34,015 nucleotides of DNA from an uncultured Dorea sp. (GCA_947645355.1 CANSCI010000019.1:1-34015), one strand, 5' to 3'; shown: positions 17,497-26,441, counted from the stretch's first letter. The notes: generated by a model from the letters alone, not told the origin. Translations and numbers: made by a program.

Positions 17497-18483
17497 TTAT
17501 TCTACTAGTTTTATAAAGCTTTCTAATGACTGACCCTCAAGCATACGGATGCGGGGGAGAAGGAGAGGGTCGTCTCCAGGTTTGACGCGCCCGTATTCCG
17601 TAGTGACGGCACATTTAAATCCGGCATCTTTTACGGCCTGCACACAGCTATCTGTATAATCACCGAAAGGATAGGCAAAAGCATCTCCATTTCCGCCTAT
17701 TTCAATAGATTGCTGCAGATCGGCTACAGCTTCATCATGTCCCATGGCCGGGAAGATTCCGCCATGGCCGACATTACCTCCGGCACGGTGCATGTCATAA
17801 GAGTGTGATTGAAAAGTAAGATATTCACTGGCATATTTTGCAATCTTGTTTTCACCGTCGTAACTGGCAATCAGAAACGAAGTAACCGGAACCTTATATT
17901 CATTAAAAAGCGGAACTCCCAGATCGAGAAAACTGGCGGAGCCGTCATCGAAAGTGAGCACCACACTTTTTTCCGGGAGCAAAAGTTCGCCAGATACATA
18001 TTGGCGGACTTCCTCCCAGGTGGGGAAATAATAATTATTTTCGGTAAGATATTTCAATTCCTCTTCCAGAGTCTGGATTTCAATATAATTGTTATTGAGA
18101 TCCTCGGGGGGATTACTTTTATCATACACATAATGGTACATGCAGATGGCGAGGCCATTTGTTTTATGATTTTCTTCGGTTGCAGTATTTTGCCCGGTCT
18201 GATTATCTTTATTTATATTTTTTTCGGCGGCCAGCCGCGTAGCTTCTGCTGCTTGTTCTTGTGCCTGTTGTTCCTCAAGTGCCTTTTTTTCTGCATCTTC
18301 CCTTGATTTTGCGGCAGCAGTTTTTTCTTGCTGTACTTTTTCTGCTTGAGTTTTTTCATTTTTTTTCCAAAAAATAATTCCTGCAAGCACCGCAATGAGA
18401 ATTAAGAGTATGACAATAAGAGAGTATATAATACGTTTGTATTTTCGTTTTTTATGATTTTTGTTCTTTTTTGAATGGCGCAT
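17497..18483 (-). CDS. Membrane-anchored polysaccharide deacetylase (NodB domain)
   Basis: A 328-aa carbohydrate esterase family 4 protein expected to remove acetyl groups from peptidoglycan or another envelope glycan outside the membrane. A basic N-terminus and a membrane helix (residues 18-38) are followed by an Ala/Lys/Glu/Gln-rich coiled coil (42-90). The NodB domain contains TFDDG (177-181; base and metal Asp), HSYDMH (227-232; metal His) and AYPFGDY (270-276). The start at 18483 is chosen because AAAGGA lies about 8 bases upstream; the in-frame ATG 27 bases earlier has no such site. It appears monocistronic. Confidence 0.88.
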   Translation of the reverse strand: MRHSKKNKNHKKRKYKRIIYSLIVILLILIAVLAGIIFWKKNEKTQAEKVQQEKTAAAKSREDAEKKALEEQQAQEQAAEATRLAAEKNINKDNQTGQNTATEENHKTNGLAICMYHYVYDKSNPPEDLNNNYIEIQTLEEELKYLTENNYYFPTWEEVRQYVSGELLLPEKSVVLTFDDGSASFLDLGVPLFNEYKVPVTSFLIASYDGENKIAKYASEYLTFQSHSYDMHRAGGNVGHGGIFPAMGHDEAVADLQQSIEIGGNGDAFAYPFGDYTDSCVQAVKDAGFKCAVTTEYGRVKPGDDPLLLPRIRMLEGQSLESFIKLVE

Positions 18484-18579
18484 AATCAATTCCTTTCTTG
18501 AACCTGACATCTATGAATTAGTATATCATATAATCACAGGAAGAATAAATCATATTTTTGAATACTCTCATATTTTCGA

Positions 18580-19959
18580 TTATTTCAAAAACATATGGAT
18601 CAGCTTATCATTGATTTTCTTATAAGGCTGATAACGCATCGGGAGATCCAGCCAGGTTTTCTTGTCTACAATGCTCTTGTAGTGTGAGAATGTGCGGAAG
18701 CCTTCTTTCCCGTGGTAAGCCCCCATTCCGCTCGCGCCGAATCCGCCGAAGCCCATTTCGCTGGTGGCCAGGTGGATGATGGTATCATTGATGCATCCGC
18801 CGCCGAATCCACAGCTCGATATTACTTTCCTGGCCGCGGCTTTGTCGGAAGTGAAGATATACAGAGCCAGAGGGTGCGGCATAGAGTTTATCTTGCAGAT
18901 AGCCTGATCCAGAGAATCATAAGTTAGGACCGGTAGTACAGGACCAAAGATTTCTTCCTGCATTACAGCATCTTCAAAGGTTACATGGTCCAGCACAGTA
19001 GGTTCGATTTTTAGGGTATTCTTGTCTGTATTTCCGCCGTGTACAATTTTAGTGTTGTCGATAAGGGCGGATATCCGGTCAAAATGTTTTTCATTAATGA
19101 TTTTTCCGTATTTTTTGTTTGTTAAGGGAGCGGATTTGAATTGCTTCTTGATCTGACGCCTGATCTCATGTATAAGCTTCTCCCGGATGTCTTTATCGCA
19201 ATAGATATAGTCCGGCGCTACACATGTCTGCCCGCAGTTCAGGAACTTGCCGAATACAATTCTTTTTGCCGCAAGTTTCAGGTCGGCACTTTTTTCTACG
19301 ATACAGGGACTTTTTCCGCCAAGCTCTAAAGTGACCGGGGTTAAATGTTCAGAGGCGTGCCTCATGACTTCTTTTCCCACGGACTGGCTTCCAGTAAAGA
19401 AAATATAATCAAAATGTTCCTTTAAAAGACAAGTGTTTTCGGCTCTTCCCCCGGTAATTACAGCTGTATAGCTTTTGTCAAAGCACTCATGGATCATTGC
19501 TTTTATGAGCTGGCTGGTGTGAGGGGAGTATGCACTTGGCTTTACGACGACAGTATTGCCGGCGGCAATGGCGTCCACCAGAGGGTCAATTGTCAGAAGG
19601 AACGGGTAGTTCCACGGGCTCATGATCAGTGTCACTCCGTAGGGAGAGGGTTTTTGAAAGCTTCTGGAACAAAATTGTGCCAGAGGAGTACGGACGGTTT
19701 TCTCTTTTGCAAGGGAATGGATATGCTTCAGCATGTAGCTGATTTCACTGAGTACCAGGCCTGTTTCACACATATAGCTTTCCAATGAACTTTTCCCAAG
19801 ATCTTTCCCGAGGGCGTCATTGATTTCTGCTTCATGGGAGGTGATGTACGCTTTTAATCTTTTCAAGGCATCAATCCTTCCGCTTATCGGAAGAGTCGCG
19901 CCGGTAGAAAAGTATTTGCGCTGTGTTTCTACAATCTGTTTGATCTCTGTTTCCTTCAT
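18580..19959 (-). CDS. Aldehyde dehydrogenase (NAD(P)+)
   Basis: A 459-aa ALDH-superfamily enzyme oxidising aldehydes to acids. The catalytic Cys lies in GQTCVAPDY and the general-base Glu in LELGGKSP; the hydrophobic C-terminal tail and short length are of class 3 type (like fatty/coniferyl aldehyde dehydrogenases). It follows the iron-dependent alcohol dehydrogenase gene by 16 bp in the marR-adh-aldh operon, suggesting conversion of an alcohol through an aldehyde to an acid, or aldehyde detoxification. The substrate is unknown. AAGG precedes the ATG at 9 bases. Residues needed for CoA use are not evident, so it is not the CoA-acylating type. Confidence 0.9.
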   Translation of the reverse strand: MKETEIKQIVETQRKYFSTGATLPISGRIDALKRLKAYITSHEAEINDALGKDLGKSSLESYMCETGLVLSEISYMLKHIHSLAKEKTVRTPLAQFCSRSFQKPSPYGVTLIMSPWNYPFLLTIDPLVDAIAAGNTVVVKPSAYSPHTSQLIKAMIHECFDKSYTAVITGGRAENTCLLKEHFDYIFFTGSQSVGKEVMRHASEHLTPVTLELGGKSPCIVEKSADLKLAAKRIVFGKFLNCGQTCVAPDYIYCDKDIREKLIHEIRRQIKKQFKSAPLTNKKYGKIINEKHFDRISALIDNTKIVHGGNTDKNTLKIEPTVLDHVTFEDAVMQEEIFGPVLPVLTYDSLDQAICKINSMPHPLALYIFTSDKAAARKVISSCGFGGGCINDTIIHLATSEMGFGGFGASGMGAYHGKEGFRTFSHYKSIVDKKTWLDLPMRYQPYKKINDKLIHMFLK

Positions 19960-19975
19960 AATGATACCTTAACCT

Positions 19976-21238
19976 TTACTGTTTATTTTTACGATAAAAT
20001 GATAAGCCTTGTTGTTGAGTAGCGCCGGCAATTGTATCCTCATCCATCAGCATATAATAAAATTTTTCTAATTGCTTTGCATCCATCAAAACCGGTACGG
20101 GATAAAGAGGGTTCGCTTCCTTATCGGCATAGTGGGAAAGCTTGGGGATATCCTCTTCATTGATCTCACTTATCGTATTGCCTATTCCAAACCGTTTTTT
20201 CATTGCTTTAATTTCATCAATAAATGCATTTGCAGCCTGCTCGCAGGGGGTGTCTTTATCTGAGATGCCGGCCTCCACTGCCAGTTTGTACAACTTGCGG
20301 TGGATAGACTCCCCATATTCCTCCAACACATGAGGCAGAAGGATAGCATTGGCAAGTCCGTGAGGGATGTTGTATTCTCCGCCCAGAGAATGTGCCACTG
20401 CATGTACATATCCAACGTAGGATTTGGTGAAGGCGCATCCGGCATAGTAAGAGGCATGAAGCATGTTCCGCCTGGCTTCTACATTGGTTCCGTCATTGTA
20501 GGCAGCATCTATATTCTCAAAAATCAGCTTCACAGCCATCCGGGCATTTTTTCTGGTTCCATATGTAGTAGAGTTTCCGATAAATGCTTCTACTGCGTGC
20601 GTCAGTGCGTCCATACCGGTGGTTGCGGTGATAAACGGCGGAAGACTCAAGGTAATTTTCGGATCTAATACCGCATAGCGGGGAATTAACGGAAAGTCAT
20701 TTATGGCATACTTGTGGCGTGTTTCGGCGTCTGTAATGACAGCGGCAAGTGTGGTTTCGCTTCCGGTTCCGGCAGTTGTCGGAATTGCAATAAGAAGAGG
20801 GAGTTTTTTGTGTACTTTTAAAATCCCTTTCATTTTTGCCAGAGACTGGCCAGGCTTCGCAACCCGTGCGCCGACGGCTTTTGCACAGTCTATACTGGAA
20901 CCGCCGCCAAAGCCGATGATGGCGTCGCATCCGTTTGCATAGTAAAACTCCAGAGCCTCAGCGACATTTGCCGTTGTAGGATTGGCAACGGTTTTATCAT
21001 AAATGGTGTAATTAATATTATTGTCTGTGAGCGCTTTTTCCAACCGACTGGTGAGCCCTAATTTTGTGATGCCGGAATCCGTAATAATCAGAGCATTGCT
21101 GCACCCGTGTGCCTTCATAATCTCCGGAAGCTTTTTGACACTTCCTGCCACCTCGGGTGTACGGTAGGGAAGAAAAGGAAGTGCTGTTTTGAATACTGCC
21201 TGAAATGTTCTGCAATAAGCTTTTTTTAATTTGTTCAT
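19976..21238 (-). CDS. Iron-containing alcohol dehydrogenase
   Basis: A 420-aa group III (Fe-ADH) enzyme interconverting an alcohol and an aldehyde or ketone with NAD(P)H. The nucleotide-binding GGGSSIDCAKA and the PTTAGTGSE motif are present. Metal ligands are predicted in GMDALTHAVEA (Asp and His), HAVAHSLGG (His) and PHGLANA (His). Its ATG overlaps the marR stop as ATGA, with AAAGGA 9 bases upstream, so translation is coupled to the regulator. Operon partner of the aldehyde dehydrogenase. Substrate unknown. Confidence 0.92.
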   Translation of the reverse strand: MNKLKKAYCRTFQAVFKTALPFLPYRTPEVAGSVKKLPEIMKAHGCSNALIITDSGITKLGLTSRLEKALTDNNINYTIYDKTVANPTTANVAEALEFYYANGCDAIIGFGGGSSIDCAKAVGARVAKPGQSLAKMKGILKVHKKLPLLIAIPTTAGTGSETTLAAVITDAETRHKYAINDFPLIPRYAVLDPKITLSLPPFITATTGMDALTHAVEAFIGNSTTYGTRKNARMAVKLIFENIDAAYNDGTNVEARRNMLHASYYAGCAFTKSYVGYVHAVAHSLGGEYNIPHGLANAILLPHVLEEYGESIHRKLYKLAVEAGISDKDTPCEQAANAFIDEIKAMKKRFGIGNTISEINEEDIPKLSHYADKEANPLYPVPVLMDAKQLEKFYYMLMDEDTIAGATQQQGLSFYRKNKQ

Positions 21239-21714
21239 ATTATACTGTCCTTTCTGCTTTTTGTTTCATATAAGGTTTCGCAGACCTTGTTCAGATTATC
21301 TGCGATGGTAAATAAGGTTCGATAGAATATTTCACGATCCTTGTCGGAGATATTTTGTCCGCCCTCTTTTACTGCGTTTTCAATGAGAGAATTTACTTTG
21401 GAGGAACAGTTCAGACCTTTTTTGGTCAGAATTGCTCTGGCCCGGTATCTTTTTGTATCCGGCGGGGTATTGTAGCAAATATATCCGTTTGCTTCCAGAT
21501 CAGACAAGATTCGTGAGATTCCGGCCTTATCCTCCTGGCATATATTGCACAAATCGGCAGCAGTAAGGCCCTTGGGGTTAGAAGCAAGAAAATAGATACA
21601 CATGACATGTGTCCCTTTTAGACCGAGGGAATTCATATGATGTTTTTTGATTTTTTGTATGCTTTTATAAATTCTTGCAACTCCGGTTGTCAGTTTTTCA
21701 AATTTATTGTCCAT
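21235..21714 (-). CDS. MarR-family transcriptional regulator
   Basis: A 159-aa winged-helix repressor. Residues about 50-95 form the DNA-binding part: a helix with TAADLCNICQEDKAGISR, then the wing around DTKRYRA. Helices at both ends provide dimerisation. It is the first gene of the marR-adh-aldh operon. A perfect 16-bp palindrome just downstream of its promoter is the likely operator, so the operon should be autorepressed and induced by an aldehyde, alcohol or phenolic ligand; the ligand is unknown. AAAGGA lies about 6 bases before the ATG. Confidence 0.9.
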   Translation of the reverse strand: MDNKFEKLTTGVARIYKSIQKIKKHHMNSLGLKGTHVMCIYFLASNPKGLTAADLCNICQEDKAGISRILSDLEANGYICYNTPPDTKRYRARAILTKKGLNCSSKVNSLIENAVKEGGQNISDKDREIFYRTLFTIADNLNKVCETLYETKSRKDSII

Positions 21715-21732
21715 GTTATTCCTTTTGCTAGA

Positions 21733-21748
21733 TGTTGATTAATCAACA
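21733..21748. promoter_or_regulatory. MarR operator
   Basis: TGTTGATT-AATCAACA is a perfect 16-bp palindrome, the size and type of MarR-family sites. It lies about 10-25 bases downstream of the predicted start of the marR transcript, where bound repressor would block transcription. Confidence 0.75.
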
Positions 21749-21763
21749 AGTGGTTCAAAAATG

Positions 21764-21792
21764 AATATAGCAGTATGGGGAAGGTTTGTCAA
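21764..21792 (-). promoter_or_regulatory. Promoter of the marR-adh-aldh operon
   Basis: Minus strand: perfect TTGACA (21792-21787), 17-bp spacer, TATATT (21769-21764). The start is predicted near 21757. A strong promoter held by an adjacent operator fits repressor control. Confidence 0.82.
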
Positions 21793-21918
21793 TAAGGTGA
21801 ATTGAGAAGAGAAATGTTTTTTTCGGCGGCAGATAATTATTCGGCAGGTTATACAAAATGTTGTAAAAAAATGAAAGGTTGCACTGCTTTTTTTGTCCTT
21901 TTCGTACAGGGGCAGGTC

Positions 21919-21948
21919 TTGAAAAGAAAAGTTTTCGTATTGTATAAT
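21919..21948 (+). promoter_or_regulatory. Promoter of the amylosucrase-like gene
   Basis: TTGAAA (21919-21924), 18-bp spacer, TATAAT (21943-21948). The start is near 21955, which supports translation from the ATG at 21991 rather than from codons further upstream in the open frame. Confidence 0.75.
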
Positions 21949-21990
21949 AGGGATAGTTTGAAGATAAAAAAGATAGACGAGGGTTTAGTT

Positions 21991-24066
21991 ATGGCAAAAA
22001 AGAAAGGTAGAAAATCGACAAAAAGGCAGAAAATGACAGGGGCAGATAGAACTAAGGCGATGCCGCAGGATAAGGTGCCGTCAGAGTCCAGAGCGGATAC
22101 AGAGGGTAAGGCGCCGTCAGAGCTCAAAGCAGTTATTCCAGTTAGGGAAGCCGCAGCTAAAAGGGAAGAGTCTCTGAAGGAGGCGGGAAGTACGACAGCA
22201 GACGTATCCGAAGAAAAAATAGAAAGAGTTGGAGATGAAGAACTTTATAGGGACAGGTTCAACAGGCATTTTGAGGAGTTGAAATGGCTGTATATTGAAC
22301 TTTACGGAAATGATTCCATGTTTGCAGAGTTGTGTGATAATATGGAACGGTTTTACGGCGAAAGAAAGGAATCGTTAAAACAGCTGGATCGGGAGCGTGA
22401 GGCGGCGCCGGAATGGTACAAGAAAAATGACCTGCTCGGTATGATGTTTTATATTGATAATTTTGCCGGCAATATGAAAGGTGTGGAGGAAAAATTAGAT
22501 TATATTGAGAAGTGTAATGTGAATTATATTCATCTGATGCCGTTCCTTGAGACGCCGGAAGGTCGTTCCGACGGCGGATATGCAGTGTCTGATTTCCGCA
22601 AGGTACAGGAAAAACTGGGGACGATGGAGGATCTGGAGAGTCTGACTTCTGCCTGCCATGAAAAGAAGATTAATGTATGTATGGACTTTGTGATGAACCA
22701 TACATCTGAGGATCATGAGTGGGCGAGACGGGCGCGCCAGGGAGACGGAGAGTATATGAGCCGTTTCTTCTTCTATGACAATTATACGATACCGGAGATG
22801 TATGAGCGGACTGTGCCGCAGGTATTTCCAACGACGGCGCCGGGCAACTTTACATGGCTGGAGGATGTGAGGCATTATGTGATGACCTCTTTTTATCCTT
22901 ATCAGTGGGATCTGAATTATAAGAATCCGCGAGTATTCAATGAAATGATGTATAATTTCTTGTTTCTTGCAAATAAGGGGATCGATATTATCCGTATCGA
23001 TGCGGTCCCTTACATATGGAAAGAACTTGGTACGCAGTGCAGGAACCTTAAGCAGGTACATACTATTGTGCGTATGATGCGGATTATCAGTGAGGTTGTA
23101 TGTCCCAGTGTTCTGCTTCTGGGGGAGGTGGTTATGGAACCGGAAAAGGTGGTTCCGTATTTTGGTACAGTGGAGAAGCCGGAGTGTCATATGCTTTATA
23201 ATGTCACAACGATGGCAACGACCTGGCACAGTGTGGCAACAAGAAATGTAAAACTGTTAAAACAGCAGCTGGATATTGTTAATAATCTTCCGAAGGAATA
23301 TGTATTTTTGAATTATCTGCGCTGTCATGACGATATCGGATGGGGACTTGATTATGGAAGCCTGATGTGTGACGGTATCGGTGAGCGGAGCCATAAAAAG
23401 TACCTGAATGATTATTTCCAGGGGTATGCGGGGAGCAGCAACAGCCGCGGTGAATTGTACAATTCCGATCCGGTCAGCGGGGATGCACGGTTCTGCGGTA
23501 CGACGGCCTCTATGTGCGGAATTGAGAAGGCCGGATTTGAGCAGAATGAAGAGGCTATGGATAAGGCAATTCGGTTTGACCTGATGCTTCATGCCTATAT
23601 GTTCATGCAGTCCGGGATTCCGGTGCTGTACAGCGGTGATGAGATCGCTCAGGTAAACGACTATACCTACAAGGAGGATCCGCTGAAGGCAGAGGATTCC
23701 CGATATATCCACCGAGGAAAGATGCGCTGGGATCTGGCGGCAAAAATTGAGGAGGACGGCAGTGTAGAGTCCAGGGTGTTCAGTGGGCTGGATCTGCTCG
23801 AGAAGCTCAGAAAGCGTGAAAAGGCCTTTATGTCCAATGCGGATACATGGACCATTGACACTTGGGACGAGAGCGTGCTTTGTATCGGAAGATATTATGA
23901 GGGTGAAAAAATTATAGGATTATTTAATTTTAACGAATATGATCATATGGCATGGATCAATGAGACAGACGGGGATTATGTCGATCTGGTTTCTGGGGAA
24001 ATGATGAAGCCGGTTGGGGTGAAGGTACCGGGATATGGATTCTATTATCTTAAAAAAGTAGAATAA
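21991..24066 (+). CDS. GH13 amylosucrase-like glycosidase with basic N-terminal extension
   Basis: A 691-aa alpha-amylase-superfamily enzyme closest by motif to subfamily 4 (amylosucrase/sucrose hydrolase), which builds alpha-1,4-glucan from sucrose or hydrolyses sucrose. The conserved regions are DFVMNHTSEDHEWA (232-245), IIRIDAV (nucleophile Asp337), LLGEVV (acid/base Glu379) and RCHDDIGW (Asp447/448, transition-state stabiliser). The helical N-domain (about 80-145) and C-terminal beta domain are present. Unusual is residues 1-75: Lys/Arg- and Ala/Ser/Glu-rich, probably disordered, with an internal near-repeat. The start follows from the promoter and a GACGAGGG site. No signal peptide, so cytoplasmic. 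No sucrose transporter lies nearby; sucrose as substrate is family-based inference. Confidence 0.85.
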   Translation: MAKKKGRKSTKRQKMTGADRTKAMPQDKVPSESRADTEGKAPSELKAVIPVREAAAKREESLKEAGSTTADVSEEKIERVGDEELYRDRFNRHFEELKWLYIELYGNDSMFAELCDNMERFYGERKESLKQLDREREAAPEWYKKNDLLGMMFYIDNFAGNMKGVEEKLDYIEKCNVNYIHLMPFLETPEGRSDGGYAVSDFRKVQEKLGTMEDLESLTSACHEKKINVCMDFVMNHTSEDHEWARRARQGDGEYMSRFFFYDNYTIPEMYERTVPQVFPTTAPGNFTWLEDVRHYVMTSFYPYQWDLNYKNPRVFNEMMYNFLFLANKGIDIIRIDAVPYIWKELGTQCRNLKQVHTIVRMMRIISEVVCPSVLLLGEVVMEPEKVVPYFGTVEKPECHMLYNVTTMATTWHSVATRNVKLLKQQLDIVNNLPKEYVFLNYLRCHDDIGWGLDYGSLMCDGIGERSHKKYLNDYFQGYAGSSNSRGELYNSDPVSGDARFCGTTASMCGIEKAGFEQNEEAMDKAIRFDLMLHAYMFMQSGIPVLYSGDEIAQVNDYTYKEDPLKAEDSRYIHRGKMRWDLAAKIEEDGSVESRVFSGLDLLEKLRKREKAFMSNADTWTIDTWDESVLCIGRYYEGEKIIGLFNFNEYDHMAWINETDGDYVDLVSGEMMKPVGVKVPGYGFYYLKKVE

Positions 24067-24076
24067 AAACAGGCGG

Positions 24077-24124
24077 CGCTATGGGTATAAGGTTGTCCGG
24101 AAGCCTTATATCCACAGCGTTTTG
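24077..24124 (+). terminator. Terminator after the GH13 gene
   Basis: A long stem (CGCT-TGG-TATAAGG with CCTTATA-CCA-AGCG, nearly perfect) is followed by TTTTG. It also lies just beyond the end of the convergent merR gene and may serve both. Confidence 0.75.
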
Positions 24125-24135
24125 TGTTGTTGGAT

Positions 24136-24939
24136 TTAGATACTGTTTTGTTCCACGCGGATCTGGAGTTCGGTGATATGCTCACTTATATCGGAAGCCT
24201 GGTGGATATCTACCCATAAAAATTCCAGTATATCTCCGGCGAGGGTCAGGTTGTGGGCAGCAGCATAGTCTAAAAGTTTTGGGAAATAAGCCTCATGCTG
24301 ATGAGAGTCTCCGTGATAGCTGACGGACAGATAACGACCGGCTTTCAGCGAGGAATCTCCGTTTTTGTCGATAATAAATACCCCCGCGTAGTCCTGATAT
24401 TTTGCATTTTTAGCTTTGGCAAGAGGCAGAAGAGAGCCTATTCGGTTATTTCCTATGATGTAGAGGTTATGTTTGTCTTTATTCAGCAGCTGTTTTATCA
24501 GCATATCCATCTCTTCGTCTGCATGGAATGGGTGAAGGATTCTATGGCAGTGACGTTCTGCAAAATCTTTTTCGATTACATTGCCCATGGCCTGTCCCTT
24601 TGCCTCTTCGAGGATTATCAGCCGTTCAGATACGTTTTCTTTCAACTGCTCCAGTGAGTCTATATGGTCGTTTATGACAGCCAGTTCTTCCGTAAGAAGG
24701 GCTTTGGTGGAGTTAATGCTCCGGCAGTTCATATATTTCTGTATTTTTTCCATCGGAAAATTAAGGCGCCGCAGATCACGGATCACATTCAGGCGCCACA
24801 GGTCGTCAAGACCATACATGCGGTAGTTGTTATTGCTCCGGCGCGGCTCTAAAAGCCCAAGTTCTTCATAATAGCGCAGAGAATCTGGGCCGATTCCATA
24901 TAGGCGTGAGATCTCGCCAATCTTGTAGAACTGTTTCAT
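24136..24939 (-). CDS. MerR-family regulator with GyrI-like ligand domain (BmrR type)
   Basis: A 267-aa regulator. Residues 1-70 form the MerR winged helix (IGEISRLYGIGPDSLRYYEE, then a YRMYGLDDLWRL wing), followed by a long dimerisation helix (about 75-115). A C-terminal GyrI/BmrR-like domain (about 120-267) would bind hydrophobic or cationic drugs. It is divergent from a MATE exporter, with a MerR-type distorted promoter between them. The simplest model is a drug sensor that activates the exporter gene. No Cys cluster typical of metal-sensing MerR proteins is seen at the C-terminus. Confidence 0.88.
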   Translation of the reverse strand: MKQFYKIGEISRLYGIGPDSLRYYEELGLLEPRRSNNNYRMYGLDDLWRLNVIRDLRRLNFPMEKIQKYMNCRSINSTKALLTEELAVINDHIDSLEQLKENVSERLIILEEAKGQAMGNVIEKDFAERHCHRILHPFHADEEMDMLIKQLLNKDKHNLYIIGNNRIGSLLPLAKAKNAKYQDYAGVFIIDKNGDSSLKAGRYLSVSYHGDSHQHEAYFPKLLDYAAAHNLTLAGDILEFLWVDIHQASDISEHITELQIRVEQNSI

Positions 24940-24997
24940 ACAAGTCTTCTCCTTAAAACAATTTTAATATTCTTTGTGAATCCTTCTTCTAAAAAAC

Positions 24998-25028
24998 TTG
25001 ACCTTAGTATTATACCAAGGTTTAGACT
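24998..25028 (+). promoter_or_regulatory. MerR-type promoter/operator of the MATE gene
   Basis: TTGACC (24998-25003), a 19-bp spacer and TAGACT (25023-25028). Inside the overlong spacer sits a dyad, ACCTTAGTAT (25001-25010), one central T, then ATACCAAGGT (25012-25021), symmetric but for one base pair. The overlong spacer with a centred dyad is the hallmark of MerR-activated promoters. Confidence 0.88.
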
Positions 25029-25069
25029 GTATGTGTAGTAAATTTGTGAAGGAAAAGTGAGGTTTTATT

Positions 25070-26383
25070 TTGAGACTTGAAGGCAAATCTTTAAGAGGTG
25101 ATTTTTTTAGATTTATTATCCCGTCTATTATTGCTCAATTGGTGTTTTCTCTGTATACAATGGTTGACGGAATTTTTGTGGCTAGGGGAGTGTCGGAGGT
25201 TGCTCTTACGGCAGTGAATATTTCTATGCCGTTTAGTGTGGGCCTGTTTTCTGTATCCCTGTTATTTGCAGTCGGAAATTCTACGATTGTCGCAATCTTG
25301 ATCGGACAGGGGGAAAAGGAGAGGGCAAATCAGGTATTTACCCAGAATATTGTGGTTCTCTGTGGTATATCGGTGTTTGTTACGGCGCTTGTGCTTTTAT
25401 TTCTGGAGCCTTTTGCAAGATTTTTAGGGGCTACTGATCATATTTTGCCATATGCAAAGGAGTATATTGGGACGATTGCTCCATTTGCACTGGCATATAT
25501 GTTATCTTATTCTTTTGAGACACTGATTAAGACAGACGGCTATCCAAAACTTGCGACAATCTATGTAACCTGCGGCGCTCTGCTGAACTGTGTATTAGAT
25601 TATCTGATGGTGCTTGTCTGGGACTGGGGAGTAAAAGGTGCGGCTCTGGCAACCGGGATTTCGCAGGCAACAGTTATTATTCTATATCTCCGGCATTTTC
25701 TTGGACCCAAAGGAATGATAAAATTTTCAAGATTCCGCTTCCATATGTCCACGGTTGTAAGACAGATTAAAAACGGGATGTCTTCCGGGGTTACAGAATT
25801 TTCAGGGGGGATCATCATCTTTTTTTTCAACCAGGCAATTCTCAGATACATTTCTGAAGATGCGCTGGTAAGCTATACGATCATTTCCTATGTTAATACG
25901 ATCGTGATTATGTCAATGACGGGAATTGCACAGGGGGCGCAGCCCTTAATCAGTTATTATTTCGGTAAAGGAGAGAAGCAGAAGTGTGGAAAGCTTTTAA
26001 AATACGGGATGGTTTCAGCCGCTGTATTTTCAGTCGTTGTAACGGCAGGGTGCTATATCGGTGCTCCTGGGATTGTATCAGTTTTTCTTGGGGATGGGCA
26101 GACAGTGCTGGCAGAATATTCGATCCGGGTGTTTCGAATTTTTATCCTGTCTTTCCTGGCTGCGGGATATAACGTAGTGGCCGGAGGTTATTTTGCTTCG
26201 ATAGAAAAAGCGGGGATTGCGACGGCAATCTCGCTGATTCGAAGCCTTGCAGCGCTCTTGGCCTGTATGGCGTTATTGATCCGGGTATTTGGCGGTGCAG
26301 GCATCTGGTGGGCACCGCTGATGGCAGAAGGGGTGTGCATTGTATTTTCCATAGCGGCTCTCGGCAGAGAAAGTGTTGAATAA
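25070..26383 (+). CDS. MATE-family multidrug efflux transporter
   Basis: A 437-aa protein with about twelve membrane helices in two homologous halves, typical of MATE (MatE) exporters that expel drugs in exchange for Na+ or H+. Early motifs such as FSLYTMVDGIFVARGV and a mid-protein QGAQPLISYYFGKG fit the family. The start is a TTG at 25070 with GAGG 7 bases upstream; no ATG is available nearby. The gene is divergent from merR and driven by the 19-bp-spacer promoter, so it is probably induced by its own substrates. Substrates cannot be predicted. Confidence 0.9.
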   Translation: MRLEGKSLRGDFFRFIIPSIIAQLVFSLYTMVDGIFVARGVSEVALTAVNISMPFSVGLFSVSLLFAVGNSTIVAILIGQGEKERANQVFTQNIVVLCGISVFVTALVLLFLEPFARFLGATDHILPYAKEYIGTIAPFALAYMLSYSFETLIKTDGYPKLATIYVTCGALLNCVLDYLMVLVWDWGVKGAALATGISQATVIILYLRHFLGPKGMIKFSRFRFHMSTVVRQIKNGMSSGVTEFSGGIIIFFFNQAILRYISEDALVSYTIISYVNTIVIMSMTGIAQGAQPLISYYFGKGEKQKCGKLLKYGMVSAAVFSVVVTAGCYIGAPGIVSVFLGDGQTVLAEYSIRVFRIFILSFLAAGYNVVAGGYFASIEKAGIATAISLIRSLAALLACMALLIRVFGGAGIWWAPLMAEGVCIVFSIAALGRESVE

Positions 26384-26413
26384 AATAAAAAAGAGAAAAA
26401 TGTAAAAAAGGTC

Positions 26414-26441
26414 TTGATTTTTTCAAAAAAGTTGTTATAAT
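26414..26441 (+). promoter_or_regulatory. Promoter of the tRNA-Gln/tRNA-Pro unit
   Basis: TTGATT (26414-26419), 16-bp spacer, TATAAT (26436-26441), ending 22 bases before tRNA-Gln. Confidence 0.75.
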
